Below are positions 19,206-30,919 of a stretch of 64,000 nt of DNA, one piece after another. Below the pieces are notes generated by a model, which was not told the DNA's origin, searched no databases, and saw nothing but the letters and a program-made list of their open reading frames with translations. Numbering within the stretch: position 1 is the stretch's first letter; the number at the start of each line of letters is the position of its first letter. The position numbers and the translations under genes are program-made. The stretch is taken from the NCBI RefSeq assembly GCF_000148645.1, contig NC_014541.1:2193139-2257138 (forward strand). Reading direction: 5' to 3'. Origin of the DNA: Ferrimonas balearica DSM 9799 (GTDB lineage: Bacteria; Pseudomonadota; Gammaproteobacteria; Enterobacterales; Shewanellaceae).

Positions 19206-19640
19206 ATGCAGAAGCGCACCATTCAACAGGCCGGCGTCACCTTGGTCGAGCTGATGATTGTTATTGCCATTCTGGCCATTCTCACCGCCATCGCCGCCCC
19301 GTCGTATCAGCAATACGTGCTGGAAGCCCGTCGGGCGGAAGCGGTGGAATCCTTAATGAATGCTCAATTGCTGCTGGAGGAGTATCGGATCACCTGCGGC
19401 AGTTATGGCCAGCACGGCACCACCTTCGCAAGCTGCAGCAACATCAGCAGCGGTGAGATGAGCTCGGTGTTGGGGATGGAGTCGGACTATTACAGCTTTG
19501 CCCTGACCAGCAGCGGCGCCAGCTACACCCTGACCGCGACCGCTAAGGACGGACAGACCGATGATAAAGAGGGCTCGACCCGTTGCTCTCCGCTAACGCT
19601 GAATCAATCTGATCAACGGGCCCCGACCGCCTGTTGGTAA
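19206..19640 (+). CDS. pilE: PilE-like type IV minor pilin
   Basis: Prepilin with leader MQKRTIQQAG, cleavage before VTLVELMIVIAILAILTAIA, then APSYQQYVLEARRAEAVE, the PilE/ComP signature. The ATG at 19206 follows AGGGA and gives 144 residues; an upstream frame extension lacks a prepilin-like leader. Four Cys lie in the mature part, the last at the penultimate residue (ACW end), suggesting a pilin D-loop disulfide. It is transcribed divergently from the fimT operon. Confidence 0.86.
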   Translation: MQKRTIQQAGVTLVELMIVIAILAILTAIAAPSYQQYVLEARRAEAVESLMNAQLLLEEYRITCGSYGQHGTTFASCSNISSGEMSSVLGMESDYYSFALTSSGASYTLTATAKDGQTDDKEGSTRCSPLTLNQSDQRAPTACW

Positions 19641-19674
19641 TTAATAAATCAGGTGTTTAACACCAGCACATAAT

Positions 19675-19705
19675 AAAACGCCCTGCAGATGCAGGGCGTT
19701 TTATT
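19675..19705. terminator. Bidirectional terminator pilE/crcB
   Basis: AAAACGCCCTGC pairs with GCAGGGCGTTTT around loop AGAT, with A and T runs on both sides. It serves convergent pilE and crcB. Confidence 0.92.
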
Positions 19706-19710
19706 AATAC

Positions 19711-20088
19711 TTACTTGGCGTAGGAATATATCCACTGCTGACCCAAAAACACCATTAGCAGGCAGAGCACCAGATTCAGGGAAATATTCAGTGCCGCCTT
19801 TAACCACGCCCCCTCCTGCATCAGCAACAGGGTTTCATTTGAGAAGGTGGAGAAGGTGGTCAACGCCCCAAGCAGCCCTACCCCAATCAATGCCTTCCAG
19901 TGCGGCGACAGTTCAGCGCTGGCGCCGTAAGCGTACAGCGCACCCATAGCGAACGAGCCCACGCAGTTCACCGCCAGGGTGCCATAGGGAAACGCGGTGC
20001 CAAACAGCCGGAGAGCCAAAATCGAGGTGCCGTAGCGGAGCGACGCCCCAATGGCGCCGCCCAGCGCAACGGCCAGCCAGTTATGCAT
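19711..20088 (-). CDS. crcB: Fluoride channel CrcB/Fluc
   Basis: Small dimeric membrane channel that exports fluoride. Four hydrophobic helices are evident in 125 residues. Conserved segments are [23 protein letters not shown] and [16 protein letters not shown]; the Phe and Thr of TTFSTFS line the fluoride path. It overlaps the end of rarA by eight bases, so it is the last gene of the ftsK-lolA-rarA-crcB operon. No fluoride riboswitch is expected in that position and none was seen. Confidence 0.95.
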   Translation of the reverse strand: MHNWLAVALGGAIGASLRYGTSILALRLFGTAFPYGTLAVNCVGSFAMGALYAYGASAELSPHWKALIGVGLLGALTTFSTFSNETLLLMQEGAWLKAALNISLNLVLCLLMVFLGQQWIYSYAK

Positions 20089-21409
20089 CGCGTTTGTCCT
20101 CGCTTTGTCTGTCCAGTTCCGCCAGATAGGCCAGCTTTTCGCCTATCTTCTTTTCCAACCCCCGGGTAGTGGGATGGTAGAAGCGCGTGCCCGCCAAGGC
20201 ATCCGGCAGATAGCGCTCGCCAGCCGCGTAGGCGCCCGGTTCGTCGTGGGCATAACGATACTCAGCACCGTGTCCCAGCTCCTTCAAAAGCGACGTTGGG
20301 GCGTTGCGCAGGTGCACCGGCACTTCCTGCTCCGGCGTTTGCCTGGCCATTTGGCGGGCGGCCTTGAAGGCGGTATAGACCGCATTGCTCTTGGGGGCGC
20401 AGGCCAGGTAAACCAACGCCTGCGCGATCGCCCGCTCGCCTTCGGCCGGCCCCACCCGCTGGAAACAGTCCCAGGCGTTAAGTGCCACCTCCATCCCGCG
20501 GGGATCCGCATTGCCCACGTCTTCAGACGCAATGGCAAGGCAGCGACGGGCAACGTACAGCGGGTCACCCCCGCCCTCCAGAATACGACAATACCAATAC
20601 AGCGCCGCATCCGGATTGCTGCCACGAACGGACTTATGAACCGCCGAGATCAGGTCGTAAAACTGGTCGCCTTTATTGTCGAACCGCGCTACCGGCTCAC
20701 CCGCAACCTCTTTGAGCAACGCCTCGCTGAGCTGGCCGTCCTCGGCCATATCGGCCATCAGTTCCAGCAGGTTCAGGGCCCGACGCGCATCGCCATCCAC
20801 CAGCGAAGCCAGCTGGCGAGCCACCGGCTCAGGCAGCGACAGGTTCAACTTGCCCAGCCCTTTATCCGGGTCGGTCAGCGCATGCTGCAACAACGACAGG
20901 ATCGCCGACTCTTCCAGTTTTTTGATGACGTAGACCCGGGTTCGGGACAGCAGCGCGTTGTTGACTTCAAACGAGGGATTTTCAGTGGTGGCACCGATAA
21001 AAATCACGGTGCCATCTTCGATATGGGGCAGAAAGGCGTCCTGCTGGCTCTTGTTAAACCGATGGACTTCATCCACAAACAGCAGAGTCTGCCGACCATG
21101 GGCGGCCGCAATGTCCTTAGCCTTATCGATGGCGGCGCGGATCTCCTTGACCCCGGAGGTCACGGCAGAGATACGCTCCACATGGGCATTGGCGTATCGG
21201 GCCACCAGTTCAGCCAGTGTGGTTTTGCCGGTGCCCGGCGGGCCCCAAAGCAGCATGGAGTGAGCCCGTCCCGCTTCCAACGCCGCGCGCAGCGGCTTGC
21301 CCGGACCCAGCAGGTGCTCCTGACCGACATAATCATCCAGGGTTTCCGGCCGCATACGGGCGGCCAGAGGCCGGAAATCAGGGCCGAAGTTCAGACTCAG
21401 TGAGCTCAT
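20081..21409 (-). CDS. rarA: Replication-associated recombination ATPase RarA (MgsA)
   Basis: AAA+ ATPase acting at stalled replication forks. Walker A is [18 protein letters not shown] (about residue 53), Walker B is [20 protein letters not shown], and sensor 1 lies in [15 protein letters not shown]. The C-terminal clamp-like and tetramerisation region contains the [19 protein letters not shown] motif. It has 442 residues. Its ATG overlaps the lolA stop by four bases. Confidence 0.96.
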   Translation of the reverse strand: MSSLSLNFGPDFRPLAARMRPETLDDYVGQEHLLGPGKPLRAALEAGRAHSMLLWGPPGTGKTTLAELVARYANAHVERISAVTSGVKEIRAAIDKAKDIAAAHGRQTLLFVDEVHRFNKSQQDAFLPHIEDGTVIFIGATTENPSFEVNNALLSRTRVYVIKKLEESAILSLLQHALTDPDKGLGKLNLSLPEPVARQLASLVDGDARRALNLLELMADMAEDGQLSEALLKEVAGEPVARFDNKGDQFYDLISAVHKSVRGSNPDAALYWYCRILEGGGDPLYVARRCLAIASEDVGNADPRGMEVALNAWDCFQRVGPAEGERAIAQALVYLACAPKSNAVYTAFKAARQMARQTPEQEVPVHLRNAPTSLLKELGHGAEYRYAHDEPGAYAAGERYLPDALAGTRFYHPTTRGLEKKIGEKLAYLAELDRQSEDKRDA

Positions 21410-22014
21410 GGGTTGCGTTGGTCGTCAACCAAAGTGCCTTCCGGGGCGGCAAAGGTGAATCGACCCTGCTCCAACGGGCCAGTGTGGAAGCGAGACAGGG
21501 TCATGCGGGTTTCCACCTGCTGACCATCCACCAATGAGAGGCTTTCGATGGCATCGCCATCAAAGCAGATCGCCATGGTCTGGATCCCGTCGGCATCCGA
21601 GGGCGTCAGCGTAAAGCAGTCGCCATTCTGGCTGACCTGATAGGCAGCCCATTCCGCCTCGTCGTTGCTGGACAGCAGCGACAGCGGGGTCTGCCCGGTG
21701 GCGTCCTGCAGGTCATAGATGCTGACCTGCTCCAGCAGGGGGTCATACAGATAGACGTCTTCGCCGTCGGACAGGATGACGCTCTCTTCCGGCGCCTGCT
21801 GATGCCAGGCAAATCGGTTCGGTACCGCCATCGCCAGGCTGCCCTGGCCCTGTTGCAACAGGGTGCCATCGGGGTCGGTGACCACCTGTTCAAACTGGGC
21901 TTCAAACTCAGGCAACTGCGCCAGTTTGGCTTGCAATGCCTGTTGCGGCGCGGCCATGGCCAGCGGTGCAACCAGTGCACCAAGGGCCAGGGTTAAGGTT
22001 TTCAATTTCGTCAT
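21406..22014 (-). CDS. lolA: Outer-membrane lipoprotein carrier protein LolA
   Basis: Periplasmic chaperone that carries lipoproteins from LolCDE to LolB. A signal peptide is evident ([20 protein letters not shown], cleavage near AMA-AP). The mature part shows [20 protein letters not shown] and a later [20 protein letters not shown], typical of LolA. It has 202 residues. It overlaps both ftsK and rarA by four bases, a compact coupling. Confidence 0.94.
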   Translation of the reverse strand: MTKLKTLTLALGALVAPLAMAAPQQALQAKLAQLPEFEAQFEQVVTDPDGTLLQQGQGSLAMAVPNRFAWHQQAPEESVILSDGEDVYLYDPLLEQVSIYDLQDATGQTPLSLLSSNDEAEWAAYQVSQNGDCFTLTPSDADGIQTMAICFDGDAIESLSLVDGQQVETRMTLSRFHTGPLEQGRFTFAAPEGTLVDDQRNP

Positions 22015-24470
22015 TGCTGTGGTCCGGGTACCAATACGTCTCGGTTACCATTATGACCCGGTGGGCTCACCAGGCCGCTCTGTTCCATCTGCTCAACCAG
22101 GCGGGCGGCCCGGTTGTAGCCAATCTTAAGTTTGCGCTGGACGCTGGAGATGGACGCCCGGCGACTCTCCAATACAAAGGCCACCGCTTCATCATAGAGC
22201 GGGTCAGCGTCCTCGCCATTCTCAGCGGCTTCGCCCGGCAGCAGAATCTGCTCGCCGCCGGTCTCACCCGCCAGGATTTCATCAATATACTGCGGCTTGC
22301 CACGGGCTGCCCAGTCGGCCACCACCTTATGCACTTCGTGGTCGTCAACGAAGGCGCCGTGTACCCGGATAGGCACGCCGGTGCCGGGCGGCAGGTAGAG
22401 CATATCGCCCTGCCCCAACAGCTGCTCCGCGCCCTGTTGGTCCAGAATGGTGCGGGAGTCGACCCGGCTGGACACCTGGAACGCGATGCGGGTCGGGATG
22501 TTGGCCTTAATCAGGCCGGTAATCACGTCCACAGAGGGGCGCTGGGTGGCCAGAATGAGGTGGATACCGGCCGCACGGGCCTTCTGGGCGATACGAGCAA
22601 TCAGCTCTTCCACCTTTTTGCCGACGATCATCATCATGTCGGCAAACTCATCCACCACCACCACGATGGCCGGCAGTTTCTCCAGTTCCGGCGCTTCGGT
22701 GGCCATAGACTGTTCAGGCTGCCAGAACGGGTCTTTAATCGGCTCACCCGCTTCACGGGCCTCCAGCACCTTGGCGTTGTAGCCTTTAAGGTTACGCACC
22801 CCCAGTGCTGACATCAGCTTGTAGCGGCGCTCCATCTCTCCCACACACCAGCGCAAGGCGTTGGAGGCCTCCTTCATATCGGTGACCACTTCACACAAGA
22901 GGTGTGGAATGCCTTCATAGACCGACAGTTCAAGCATTTTGGGGTCGATCATGATCAGTCGAACCTCTTCCGGGGTCGACTTGTAGAGCAGGCTCAGGAT
23001 CATCACGTTAACCCCGACCGACTTACCGGAACCGGTGGTACCAGCCACCAGCAGGTGCGGCATCTTAGCCAGGTCCACCACCACCGGATAGCCGGAGATG
23101 TCCTGACCCAGCACCATGGTCAGGTCTGACTTGGCTTGCTCGAATCGCTCACTGTCCAGCACGTCACGCAGATACACGATTTCACGGAATTTGTTTGGCA
23201 GTTCCAGGCCGATCACCGATTTGCCGGGGATCACCTCAACCACCCGCACCGATACCGCGGAGAGCGCCCGGGCAAGGTCCTTGGCCAGGTTGGTGATTTT
23301 CGACACCTTAACGCCGGGCGCCAGATCCAGCTCAAACCGGGTAATCACCGGACCGGGATGGACATCCACGACGGTGGCGGTGACGTTGAAGTCGAGCAGT
23401 TTGGCTTCCACCAGGCGCGCAATGGCATCCAATTCCTCCTGGCTGATGGGGTTCTGGGACTTATTGGGGCGGTCCAGCAGCTCCAGCGTGGGCATTGGCG
23501 TGGTGGGCACCTCAGGCAGCGTCACCCCGGCTTTGTCCATCGCGGCCGCCAGATAGGGTTCCAGTGCCGGTTTGGCGTCGTCGGCAGCACTCTCAGGTTC
23601 AGGGCCGCCCACCCAAGGCGGTGCCAGCTCAGGTTCGATGCGAACTTCGGTGTCCAAAATCGGCTCAGCCGAGAACTCAGGCTCTCGCTTCAGGACGGGT
23701 TCGGCGTCATCGAACGCCTGCCAGGCAGGCTCCTCCTGATACTGGTTGGTTTCAGCTGCCCCAGACACCTCATCGTCATCGTCGTGATCCTGGTCTTTGC
23801 GGCGCTTAAAGCGATCAACCAGTTCCATAAAGCCACGGGTGTCTTCGGTATCACGGTCTTCATGACTGAAATGGCGAGGCAGGTTCCACAGCATCAGGCC
23901 CAGGGCGATGGTGCCCTCACCCACCTTCTCGGCAACGGTCAGCCAGCTGATGCCAGTCATCAGGGTAAAGCCCGCGCCGATAAAGCAAAGCAGGAACAGC
24001 GTGGTGCCCAACAGGTTGAAATAGGGCAGCATGGCCGCGCTGACGACGTCGCCTACCACGCCACCGGCGGAGAAGTAATGCAGATCATCGGCGTTCATTG
24101 ACGCCAATGCCGCAAAGCTGAGTACGGTCAGCAGAAAACCGATAACCCGCAGTCCGACTGAGAAGTAGTCCAGTTCAGCCAGGCGGTATGCCTGATGAAA
24201 CGCCAGCCAACCGATGGCCGCACAAACCGGGGGCACCAGATAAGCGGTCAGGCCAAACACGAAAAACAGTATATCCGCGATCCAGGCGCCTACCGCGCCC
24301 ATCGCGTTACTGACCGGGCCATCCCACGCGGTCTGGCTCCAGCCCGGGTCTGCCGGGTGAAAGGTGGCCAGGGCCATCAACATAAACAGTGCCACGATGG
24401 TGCTGAGGATCAGGCCCCCTTCCATCAGGCGCTGCAGGCCCGTCATTGGTTGCAGGTTGGACGATGACAA
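22011..24470 (-). CDS. ftsK: DNA translocase FtsK
   Basis: Couples chromosome dimer resolution to division. Four membrane segments lie in the first 180 residues. An acidic linker (about 200-330) is followed by the motor domain with Walker [14 protein letters not shown] near residue 478 and Walker [13 protein letters not shown]. The C-terminal gamma winged helix ([20 protein letters not shown]) should recognise KOPS and contact XerD. At 819 residues it is shorter than E. coli FtsK because the linker is short. It lies in the conserved lrp-ftsK-lolA-rarA order. Confidence 0.96.
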   Translation of the reverse strand: MSSSNLQPMTGLQRLMEGGLILSTIVALFMLMALATFHPADPGWSQTAWDGPVSNAMGAVGAWIADILFFVFGLTAYLVPPVCAAIGWLAFHQAYRLAELDYFSVGLRVIGFLLTVLSFAALASMNADDLHYFSAGGVVGDVVSAAMLPYFNLLGTTLFLLCFIGAGFTLMTGISWLTVAEKVGEGTIALGLMLWNLPRHFSHEDRDTEDTRGFMELVDRFKRRKDQDHDDDDEVSGAAETNQYQEEPAWQAFDDAEPVLKREPEFSAEPILDTEVRIEPELAPPWVGGPEPESAADDAKPALEPYLAAAMDKAGVTLPEVPTTPMPTLELLDRPNKSQNPISQEELDAIARLVEAKLLDFNVTATVVDVHPGPVITRFELDLAPGVKVSKITNLAKDLARALSAVSVRVVEVIPGKSVIGLELPNKFREIVYLRDVLDSERFEQAKSDLTMVLGQDISGYPVVVDLAKMPHLLVAGTTGSGKSVGVNVMILSLLYKSTPEEVRLIMIDPKMLELSVYEGIPHLLCEVVTDMKEASNALRWCVGEMERRYKLMSALGVRNLKGYNAKVLEAREAGEPIKDPFWQPEQSMATEAPELEKLPAIVVVVDEFADMMMIVGKKVEELIARIAQKARAAGIHLILATQRPSVDVITGLIKANIPTRIAFQVSSRVDSRTILDQQGAEQLLGQGDMLYLPPGTGVPIRVHGAFVDDHEVHKVVADWAARGKPQYIDEILAGETGGEQILLPGEAAENGEDADPLYDEAVAFVLESRRASISSVQRKLKIGYNRAARLVEQMEQSGLVSPPGHNGNRDVLVPGPQQ

Positions 24471-24576
24471 GTGTCGCTCCTCGACCGGTCCAAAAAAAGA
24501 TGAATAACCCGCTTACCTTACCAAAAGCGACTGGTTGTTACCTACCGTTGCATCACCATCATCCTGCCATACAAAC

Positions 24577-24603
24577 AAAAAGTGCCCCGATTGGGGCACT
24601 TTT
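24577..24603 (-). terminator. lrp terminator
   Basis: AGTGCCCC and GGGGCACT pair; five A on the plus side become the minus-strand T run. It lies 17 bases after the lrp stop. Confidence 0.88.
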
Positions 24604-24620
24604 GCGCAGATTGCCGGGGT

Positions 24621-25124
24621 TCAGGCGGTTGCCATGTTGGAGATCTGCACCCGACTGGTCTGTTTTACCTCCTCCATCACCACGTAGGTGCGGGTGTCCT
24701 TCACCGCTGGCAGACGCAGCAGGGTTTCAGACAACAAGCGGCGGTACGCAGTCATATCGCTTACGCGGGTCTTCAACAGGTAGTCGAAATCGCCGGAAAC
24801 GAGGTGGCACTCCTGCACATCTTCGAGTTCCATAACCGCACGGTTGAACTGTTCGAAGACATCAGGGGTATCGCGATTGAGGGAGATCTCGACGTATACA
24901 AGCAGCGATGCGCCGAGGTAGTGAGGGTTGACCTGAGCAGTGTAACCGAGAATAAAGCCCTGTCTTTCCAGTCGCTTAACCCGCTCAAGGCAGGGGGTCG
25001 GACTGAGACCGACGCGCTTGGACAGCTCCACATTGGAGATCCGGCCATCCCGTTGCAGTTCATTCAGGATGTTGCGGTCGATTCTATCAAGTTCTTTTAA
25101 CGGCTTTTTCTTGTTATATGCCAT
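24621..25124 (-). CDS. lrp: Leucine-responsive regulatory protein Lrp
   Basis: Global feast/famine regulator. The N-terminal helix-turn-helix runs from LDRIDRNILNELQRDGRI to LSKRVGLSPTPCLERVKRLE, followed by the RAM ligand domain with LVYVEISL and GDFDYLL. The ATG at 25124 follows AAGGAAG and gives 167 residues, matching Lrp; a longer in-frame start at 25235 adds 37 unrelated residues without a ribosome site and was dropped. It is divergent from ald with 179 bases between them. Confidence 0.96.
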   Translation of the reverse strand: MAYNKKKPLKELDRIDRNILNELQRDGRISNVELSKRVGLSPTPCLERVKRLERQGFILGYTAQVNPHYLGASLLVYVEISLNRDTPDVFEQFNRAVMELEDVQECHLVSGDFDYLLKTRVSDMTAYRRLLSETLLRLPAVKDTRTYVVMEEVKQTSRVQISNMATA

Positions 25125-25303
25125 GAATACTTCCTTAGTTCCCGTCTGACGCGGGATATTGTCCTGTGTGCACCCAAATAAATCGGGGGAAATGCTCCCG
25201 ACGGGAGAATATACTAACCGGACGGCTAAGGCCAAGTAAAATATCGCGAATTAATTAGCCGTAACGCAATCCAACAATAAACCTAATAAGAGGACGGAGA
25301 AGC

Positions 25304-26422
25304 ATGATCATCGGTGTACCCAAGGAAATTAAGAACCATGAATATCGCGTCGGGATGGTTCCCGCCAGTGTGCGTGAGCTGACCATCCGCGGCCACCAAG
25401 TTCTGGTTGAAACCCAAGCGGGCATCGGAATTGGCTGTACCGATCAGGATTATGTTGACGCTGGCGCCGAGATCATCGGCAGCGCCGAAGGCGTATTTGC
25501 CCAGGCCGACATGATCGTCAAAGTAAAAGAACCGCAAGCCGTTGAGCGTGCCATGCTGCGCCCCGGCCAAATCCTGTTTACCTACCTCCACCTGGCCCCG
25601 GATGCCCCGCAAACCGAAGACCTGGTGAAGAGCGGCGCCATCTGCATCGCCTATGAGACCGTAACCGACGCCCGTGGCGGCCTGCCCCTGCTGGCCCCGA
25701 TGTCTGAAGTGGCTGGTCGCATGTCCATCCAGGCCGGTGCCCAGGCGCTGGAGAAATCCAACCAGGGTCGCGGCATGCTGTTGGGCGGCGTACCGGGTGT
25801 TGAGCCGGCCAAAGTCGTGGTTATCGGTGGCGGCATGGTAGGCCGTAACGCCGCGCTGATGGCCGTTGGTATGGGTGCAGACGTGACCATCCTCGACCGC
25901 AACGTAAACGTCCTGCGGGAACTGAACAACCAGTTCGAGAACCGCGCCAAAGTGATCTACTCCACCGCAGAGGCGCTGGAACAGCACGTACTGGAAGCGG
26001 ACCTGGTGATTGGCGGTGTACTGATCCCTGGCGCTGCGGCGCCGAAGTTGGTTACCCGTGACCACATCACCAAGATGAAGCCCGGTGCGGCCATCGTGGA
26101 CGTTGCCATCGACCAGGGCGGTTGTGTGGAGACCTCCAAGCCCACCACCCACCAGGATCCGGTTTACATCGTTGATGACGTGGTTCACTACTGTGTGGCC
26201 AACATGCCCGGTGCCGTACCGCGTACCTCAACCTTCGCCCTGAACAACGCCACCCTGCCCTACATCATTGCCCTGGCAGAGAAAGGCTACGCCAAAGCCC
26301 TGCTGGATGATGCGCATCTGATGAACGGCCTGAACGTGATGGATGGCAAAGTTACCTGCCGTGAAGTCGCCGAGGCATTGGACTACCCGTACTTCAATCC
26401 GAACGAACTGGTAAAAGCCTGA
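25304..26422 (+). CDS. ald: Alanine dehydrogenase
   Basis: Reversibly deaminates L-alanine to pyruvate with NAD. The sequence begins [18 protein letters not shown]; the NAD site is [20 protein letters not shown] near residue 172, and the catalytic segment is FTYLHLAPD around His96. It has 372 residues. The start follows GAGG. It sits back to back with lrp, and Lrp-type regulators commonly control ald; AT-rich sequence in the 179-base gap could hold Lrp sites, but none was assigned. Confidence 0.97.
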   Translation: MIIGVPKEIKNHEYRVGMVPASVRELTIRGHQVLVETQAGIGIGCTDQDYVDAGAEIIGSAEGVFAQADMIVKVKEPQAVERAMLRPGQILFTYLHLAPDAPQTEDLVKSGAICIAYETVTDARGGLPLLAPMSEVAGRMSIQAGAQALEKSNQGRGMLLGGVPGVEPAKVVVIGGGMVGRNAALMAVGMGADVTILDRNVNVLRELNNQFENRAKVIYSTAEALEQHVLEADLVIGGVLIPGAAAPKLVTRDHITKMKPGAAIVDVAIDQGGCVETSKPTTHQDPVYIVDDVVHYCVANMPGAVPRTSTFALNNATLPYIIALAEKGYAKALLDDAHLMNGLNVMDGKVTCREVAEALDYPYFNPNELVKA

Positions 26423-26448
26423 TTGGGTCAATCGGCTTTATCAATGTG

Positions 26449-26475
26449 ACGGGGGCGACAGCCCCCGTTTCTTTT
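26449..26475 (+). terminator. ald terminator
   Basis: ACGGGGGC and GCCCCCGT pair around GACA, followed by TTCTTTT. Confidence 0.88.
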
Positions 26476-26493
26476 ACCGGTCCTTTTTTTTAG

Positions 26494-27480
<987 letters not shown>

Positions 27481-27500
27481 ACATTGCACGAGTGATCCAC

Positions 27501-27525
27501 AATGGGGCCCGTCGGGCCCCATTTT
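27501..27525 (+). terminator. trxB terminator, close upstream of cydD
   Basis: AATGGGGCCC and GGGCCCCATT form a ten-pair stem with loop GTC, then TTG. The T run is short, so some readthrough into cydD 13 bases downstream is likely. Confidence 0.75.
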
Positions 27526-27537
27526 GTCAGGTTCCCC

Positions 27538-29220
27538 ATGGACAAAGACACTGAACGCCAGCTCACCAGCTGGCTTAAAGAAGCGGCCCTGTCGGGTCGT
27601 GGATGGCAACGTCTGGCCACACTGCTGGGCTTTGCCAATGGCCTTCTTATCATCGGTCAGGCCTGGCTGATGGCTTCCCTCCTGCATGGCCTGATCATCA
27701 ATAACCAGCCTCTGTCCGACTTTACCCAGTCCATGATCCTGCTGGCGCTGCTGTTCCCGGCGCGGTCACTTTGCCTCTATGGCAAAGAGGTGGCCGGTTT
27801 TGAGGCCGGCGCCCGGGTTCGCCAGGTACTGCGCCGGGAGCTGCTCGACAAGCTCGGCCGGCTCGGCCCGGCCTACATCCAGCAGCAGCCCAGCGGCAGT
27901 TGGTCAGCGATGTTGCTGGAACAGGTCGAAAAGTTGCAGGAGTTCTACGCCAAGTACCTGCCGCAGATGATGCTGGTGGGGCTTATCCCCGCGGCCATCC
28001 TGGTGGTGGTGTTCCCCATCAACTGGGCCGCCGGGCTGATCTTTACGGTCACCGCACCGCTCACCGTACTGTTTATGGTGGTGGTAGGTATGGGCGCCGC
28101 GGATGCCAACAAACGCAATTTCCTGGCTCTGGCGCGGCTGTCGGGCCACTTTCTGGACCGTCTGCGCGGCCTGCGCACCGTGCGCCAGTTCGATCGGGTG
28201 GACGCAGAGGTTTCCCGCATGGAGATGGCGTCCGATCAGTTCCGCCGCCGCACCATGGAGGTGCTGCGTATGGCGTTCCTGTCCTCCGCCGTACTGGAAT
28301 TTTTTGCCTCCATCTCCATCGCGGTTGTCGCGGTCTATTTCGGTTTTAGCTACCTCGGCGAGCTCAACTTCGGCCACTATGGTGCTGGCGTTACCCTGCT
28401 GACCGGCCTGCTGGTGCTGATACTGGCACCGGAATTTTTCCAGCCGTTCCGTGATCTGGGGGCCTATTACCACGCCAAGGCCCAGGCCCTGGGTGCCGCG
28501 GAATCGCTGATCCGCTTTATCGACACCCCGGAGCTGACACAATCCAGTGACGCCAAACTGGATAACACCGGAAAGATCGCTCTGGAAGCCCGGGATCTGG
28601 TGGTCACCACCGCTCAGGGTAAGGCCCTGACGGCGCCCATCAGCTTCCGGGCAGAGCCGGGCGAGTTGCTCACCGTCGGCGGCGTGACCGGCAGCGGTAA
28701 AACCTCGCTGATGCAGGCACTGATGGGCTTCCTGCCCTACCAGGGCAGTCTCACCGTCAATGGCATTGAGCTGTCCCAGCTGCCACGAGGCGCGTGGCTT
28801 CAACATCTGACCTGGCTGGGCCAGAACCCGGTGCTGCTGCATGGCACCGTGGCGGAAAACCTGCGCCTGGCCGCGCCGGACGCCAGCGACGAGCAACTCT
28901 GGTCTGTGCTGGAACAGGCCCACGCCGCCGAGTTTGTTCGCCGTTTACCGGGCCAGCTGAGCTACCAGGTGAACGACCGTGCTGGTGGCCTCTCCGTCGG
29001 CCAGGCCCAGCGCCTGGCGTTGGCCCGTGCCCTGCTCAAACCCTCCCCGCTGCTATTACTGGATGAGCCCAGTGCCAGCCTCGATCGGGACAGTGAGCAA
29101 CTGGTGAATCAGGCGCTTCAACAGGCCCGTCAGGGCCGCACCACGGTGCTGATCAGCCACCGTCCGGAACAGTTGGCTCAGGGCGACCAGCAACTGGTCA
29201 TGGGAGGTCTCAATGGGTGA
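27538..29220 (+). CDS. cydD: Heterodimeric thiol ABC exporter subunit CydD
   Basis: With CydC it exports cysteine or glutathione to the periplasm, needed for cytochrome bd assembly. Six membrane helices fill residues 20-320. The ATPase domain shows Walker A GGVTGSGKTSLMQA, signature GGLSVGQAQRLALARALL and Walker B LLLLDEPSASLD. The ATG at 27538 gives 560 residues; an in-frame ATG at 27502 lies inside the trxB terminator stem and is unlikely. It overlaps cydC by eight bases. Confidence 0.95.
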   Translation: MDKDTERQLTSWLKEAALSGRGWQRLATLLGFANGLLIIGQAWLMASLLHGLIINNQPLSDFTQSMILLALLFPARSLCLYGKEVAGFEAGARVRQVLRRELLDKLGRLGPAYIQQQPSGSWSAMLLEQVEKLQEFYAKYLPQMMLVGLIPAAILVVVFPINWAAGLIFTVTAPLTVLFMVVVGMGAADANKRNFLALARLSGHFLDRLRGLRTVRQFDRVDAEVSRMEMASDQFRRRTMEVLRMAFLSSAVLEFFASISIAVVAVYFGFSYLGELNFGHYGAGVTLLTGLLVLILAPEFFQPFRDLGAYYHAKAQALGAAESLIRFIDTPELTQSSDAKLDNTGKIALEARDLVVTTAQGKALTAPISFRAEPGELLTVGGVTGSGKTSLMQALMGFLPYQGSLTVNGIELSQLPRGAWLQHLTWLGQNPVLLHGTVAENLRLAAPDASDEQLWSVLEQAHAAEFVRRLPGQLSYQVNDRAGGLSVGQAQRLALARALLKPSPLLLLDEPSASLDRDSEQLVNQALQQARQGRTTVLISHRPEQLAQGDQQLVMGGLNG

Positions 29221-30883
29221 CCTGAAACCCTTCCTGGCGCTTTACCGCCAACACTGGGGTCGACTCAGCCTGGGCATCCTGCTGGCCGTGCTGACCCTGA
29301 TCGGCAGCATTGGCTTATTGTCGCTGTCCGGTTGGTTTATTGCCGCCACTGCCGTGGCTGGCCTGGTGATTACCCGCAGCGCCGAGTTCAATTACATGAT
29401 GCCCGCCGGTGGCGTGCGCTTCCTGTCGGTCAGCCGTACCGCCGCCCGCTGGGCCGAACGGGTGGTCAGCCATGATGCCACCTTCCGGCTGCTGGCGACG
29501 CTGCGTACCTGGTTCTTCCAGCGCCTGGCGCCATTGGGACCGGGTCAGTTGAAAGACCTGCGAGACGGTGATCTGCTCAACCGCATGGTGGCGGACATCG
29601 ATGCGCTGGACCATCTCTACCTGCGCTTGATCACGCCTGTGGTGGCCGGTGCCGTGGCGATCCTCGCCCTGATGGGACTTATCGCGTTTTTTGACACCCG
29701 ACTCTCGTTGATTCTCGGTGGCACCCTGTTCGCTTTGCTGTTGCTGTTTCCCCTGGTGTTCTACCGGCTCGGCCTGAAACCCGGCCAGGCGCTGTCAGAG
29801 CGTCTTACCGGCCTTCGACTGGCACTGGGTGACTGGCTGGAAGCCCAGAGCGAACTGGCGGTATTTGGTGCCACACAAGCCCAGCGTCAGCGTTTGCACG
29901 AACAGGAGCAGGCCCTGCTGGATGGCCAACGTGCGATGGCGCGCCTGACCGGCTTGTCTCAGGCCCTGATCACCAGCCTCAACGGTTGGGTGTTGCTGCT
30001 GATGATCTGGCTGGGTTGGGAACAGATGGGCAGCGCCACGCCTCCGGGCCCGCTGCTGGCCCTGCTGGTGTTCGCCACCCTGGCCAGCTTTGAAGCGCTG
30101 GCGCCGGTCGCCAATGCGTTCCAGCATCTGGGCCATACCCTGAGTGCGGCACAGCGCCTACGCCCCATTCTGGAGATGGAACCGGACCAACAGTTTGGCG
30201 ACAAAACCGCACCGGAAACCTTTGAGTCGCTGAGCATCGACGCGCTGGGCTATCAGTATCCCGGCGCACTCGACCCAGTACTGGATAACCTGAACCTGAC
30301 CCTGAAAGCCGGGGAAAAGGTCGCGATACTGGGTCGAACCGGCTGCGGCAAATCCACCCTGCTGGATCTGCTGACCCGCCAGTTCAGCCCGCAACAGGGT
30401 CAGATCCGGCTCAATGGCGAAGCGCTGGAGTCCTACCAGCACCGCGCGCTGACCCAAACCCTGTGCCACATCAGCCAACGGGTTCATATCTTTAATGACA
30501 CCCTGGCGGATAACCTTCGCATCGCCGCCCCTCAGGCTACCGACGCGCAGTTGGTGGTGGCACTGGAACAGGTTGAGCTGGGCTACCTCGCCGCCGAACA
30601 GGGGTTGATGCAGTGGTTGGGTGAAGGCGGACGTCAGCTGTCCGGTGGCGAACGCCGCCGTCTAGGCCTCGCCCGCGCCCTGCTGCATCCGGCGCCGGTA
30701 TTGCTGCTGGACGAACCGACCGAAGGCTTGGATGAGGGCACCGAAGCCCGGGTACTGGCCGCCATGCTGGCACACCGGCCTGACCGCACCCTGCTCTACA
30801 TCACCCATCGCCGGGCGGCGTTGGCTCAGATGGACCGGGTGTTGTTGATGGACAACGGTCAGCTCGCCGAGCACGAGGGATAA
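29213..30883 (+). CDS. cydC: Heterodimeric thiol ABC exporter subunit CydC
   Basis: Partner of CydD. Membrane helices occupy residues 15-300 (SLGILLAVLTLIGSIGLLSL, then later VVAGAVAILALMGLIAFF). The ATPase domain has Walker A GRTGCGKSTLLDLL, signature LSGGERRRLGLARALL and Walker B VLLLDEPTEGLDEG. It has 556 residues. Its start overlaps cydD by eight bases. No cydAB lies nearby. Confidence 0.95.
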   Translation: MGDLKPFLALYRQHWGRLSLGILLAVLTLIGSIGLLSLSGWFIAATAVAGLVITRSAEFNYMMPAGGVRFLSVSRTAARWAERVVSHDATFRLLATLRTWFFQRLAPLGPGQLKDLRDGDLLNRMVADIDALDHLYLRLITPVVAGAVAILALMGLIAFFDTRLSLILGGTLFALLLLFPLVFYRLGLKPGQALSERLTGLRLALGDWLEAQSELAVFGATQAQRQRLHEQEQALLDGQRAMARLTGLSQALITSLNGWVLLLMIWLGWEQMGSATPPGPLLALLVFATLASFEALAPVANAFQHLGHTLSAAQRLRPILEMEPDQQFGDKTAPETFESLSIDALGYQYPGALDPVLDNLNLTLKAGEKVAILGRTGCGKSTLLDLLTRQFSPQQGQIRLNGEALESYQHRALTQTLCHISQRVHIFNDTLADNLRIAAPQATDAQLVVALEQVELGYLAAEQGLMQWLGEGGRQLSGGERRRLGLARALLHPAPVLLLDEPTEGLDEGTEARVLAAMLAHRPDRTLLYITHRRAALAQMDRVLLMDNGQLAEHEG

Positions 30884-30885
30884 CG

Positions 30886-30916
30886 AAAACGGGGCCAACT
30901 GGCCCCGTTTCTTTTT
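30886..30916. terminator. Terminator after cydC and the glycine-zipper gene
   Basis: AAAACGGGGCC and GGCCCCGTTT pair around AACT, followed by CTTTTT on the plus strand. It lies between two convergent genes. Confidence 0.88.
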
Positions 30917-30919
30917 GCG

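Noticed and set aside
19641-19710. Possible fluoride riboswitch near crcB
   Set aside because: crcB is the last gene of an operon overlapping rarA, and this gap is downstream of it and holds only the terminator.
20051-21403. A 450-codon open frame antisense to rarA
   Set aside because: Composition is typical of an antisense shadow, and RarA motifs on the minus strand are complete.
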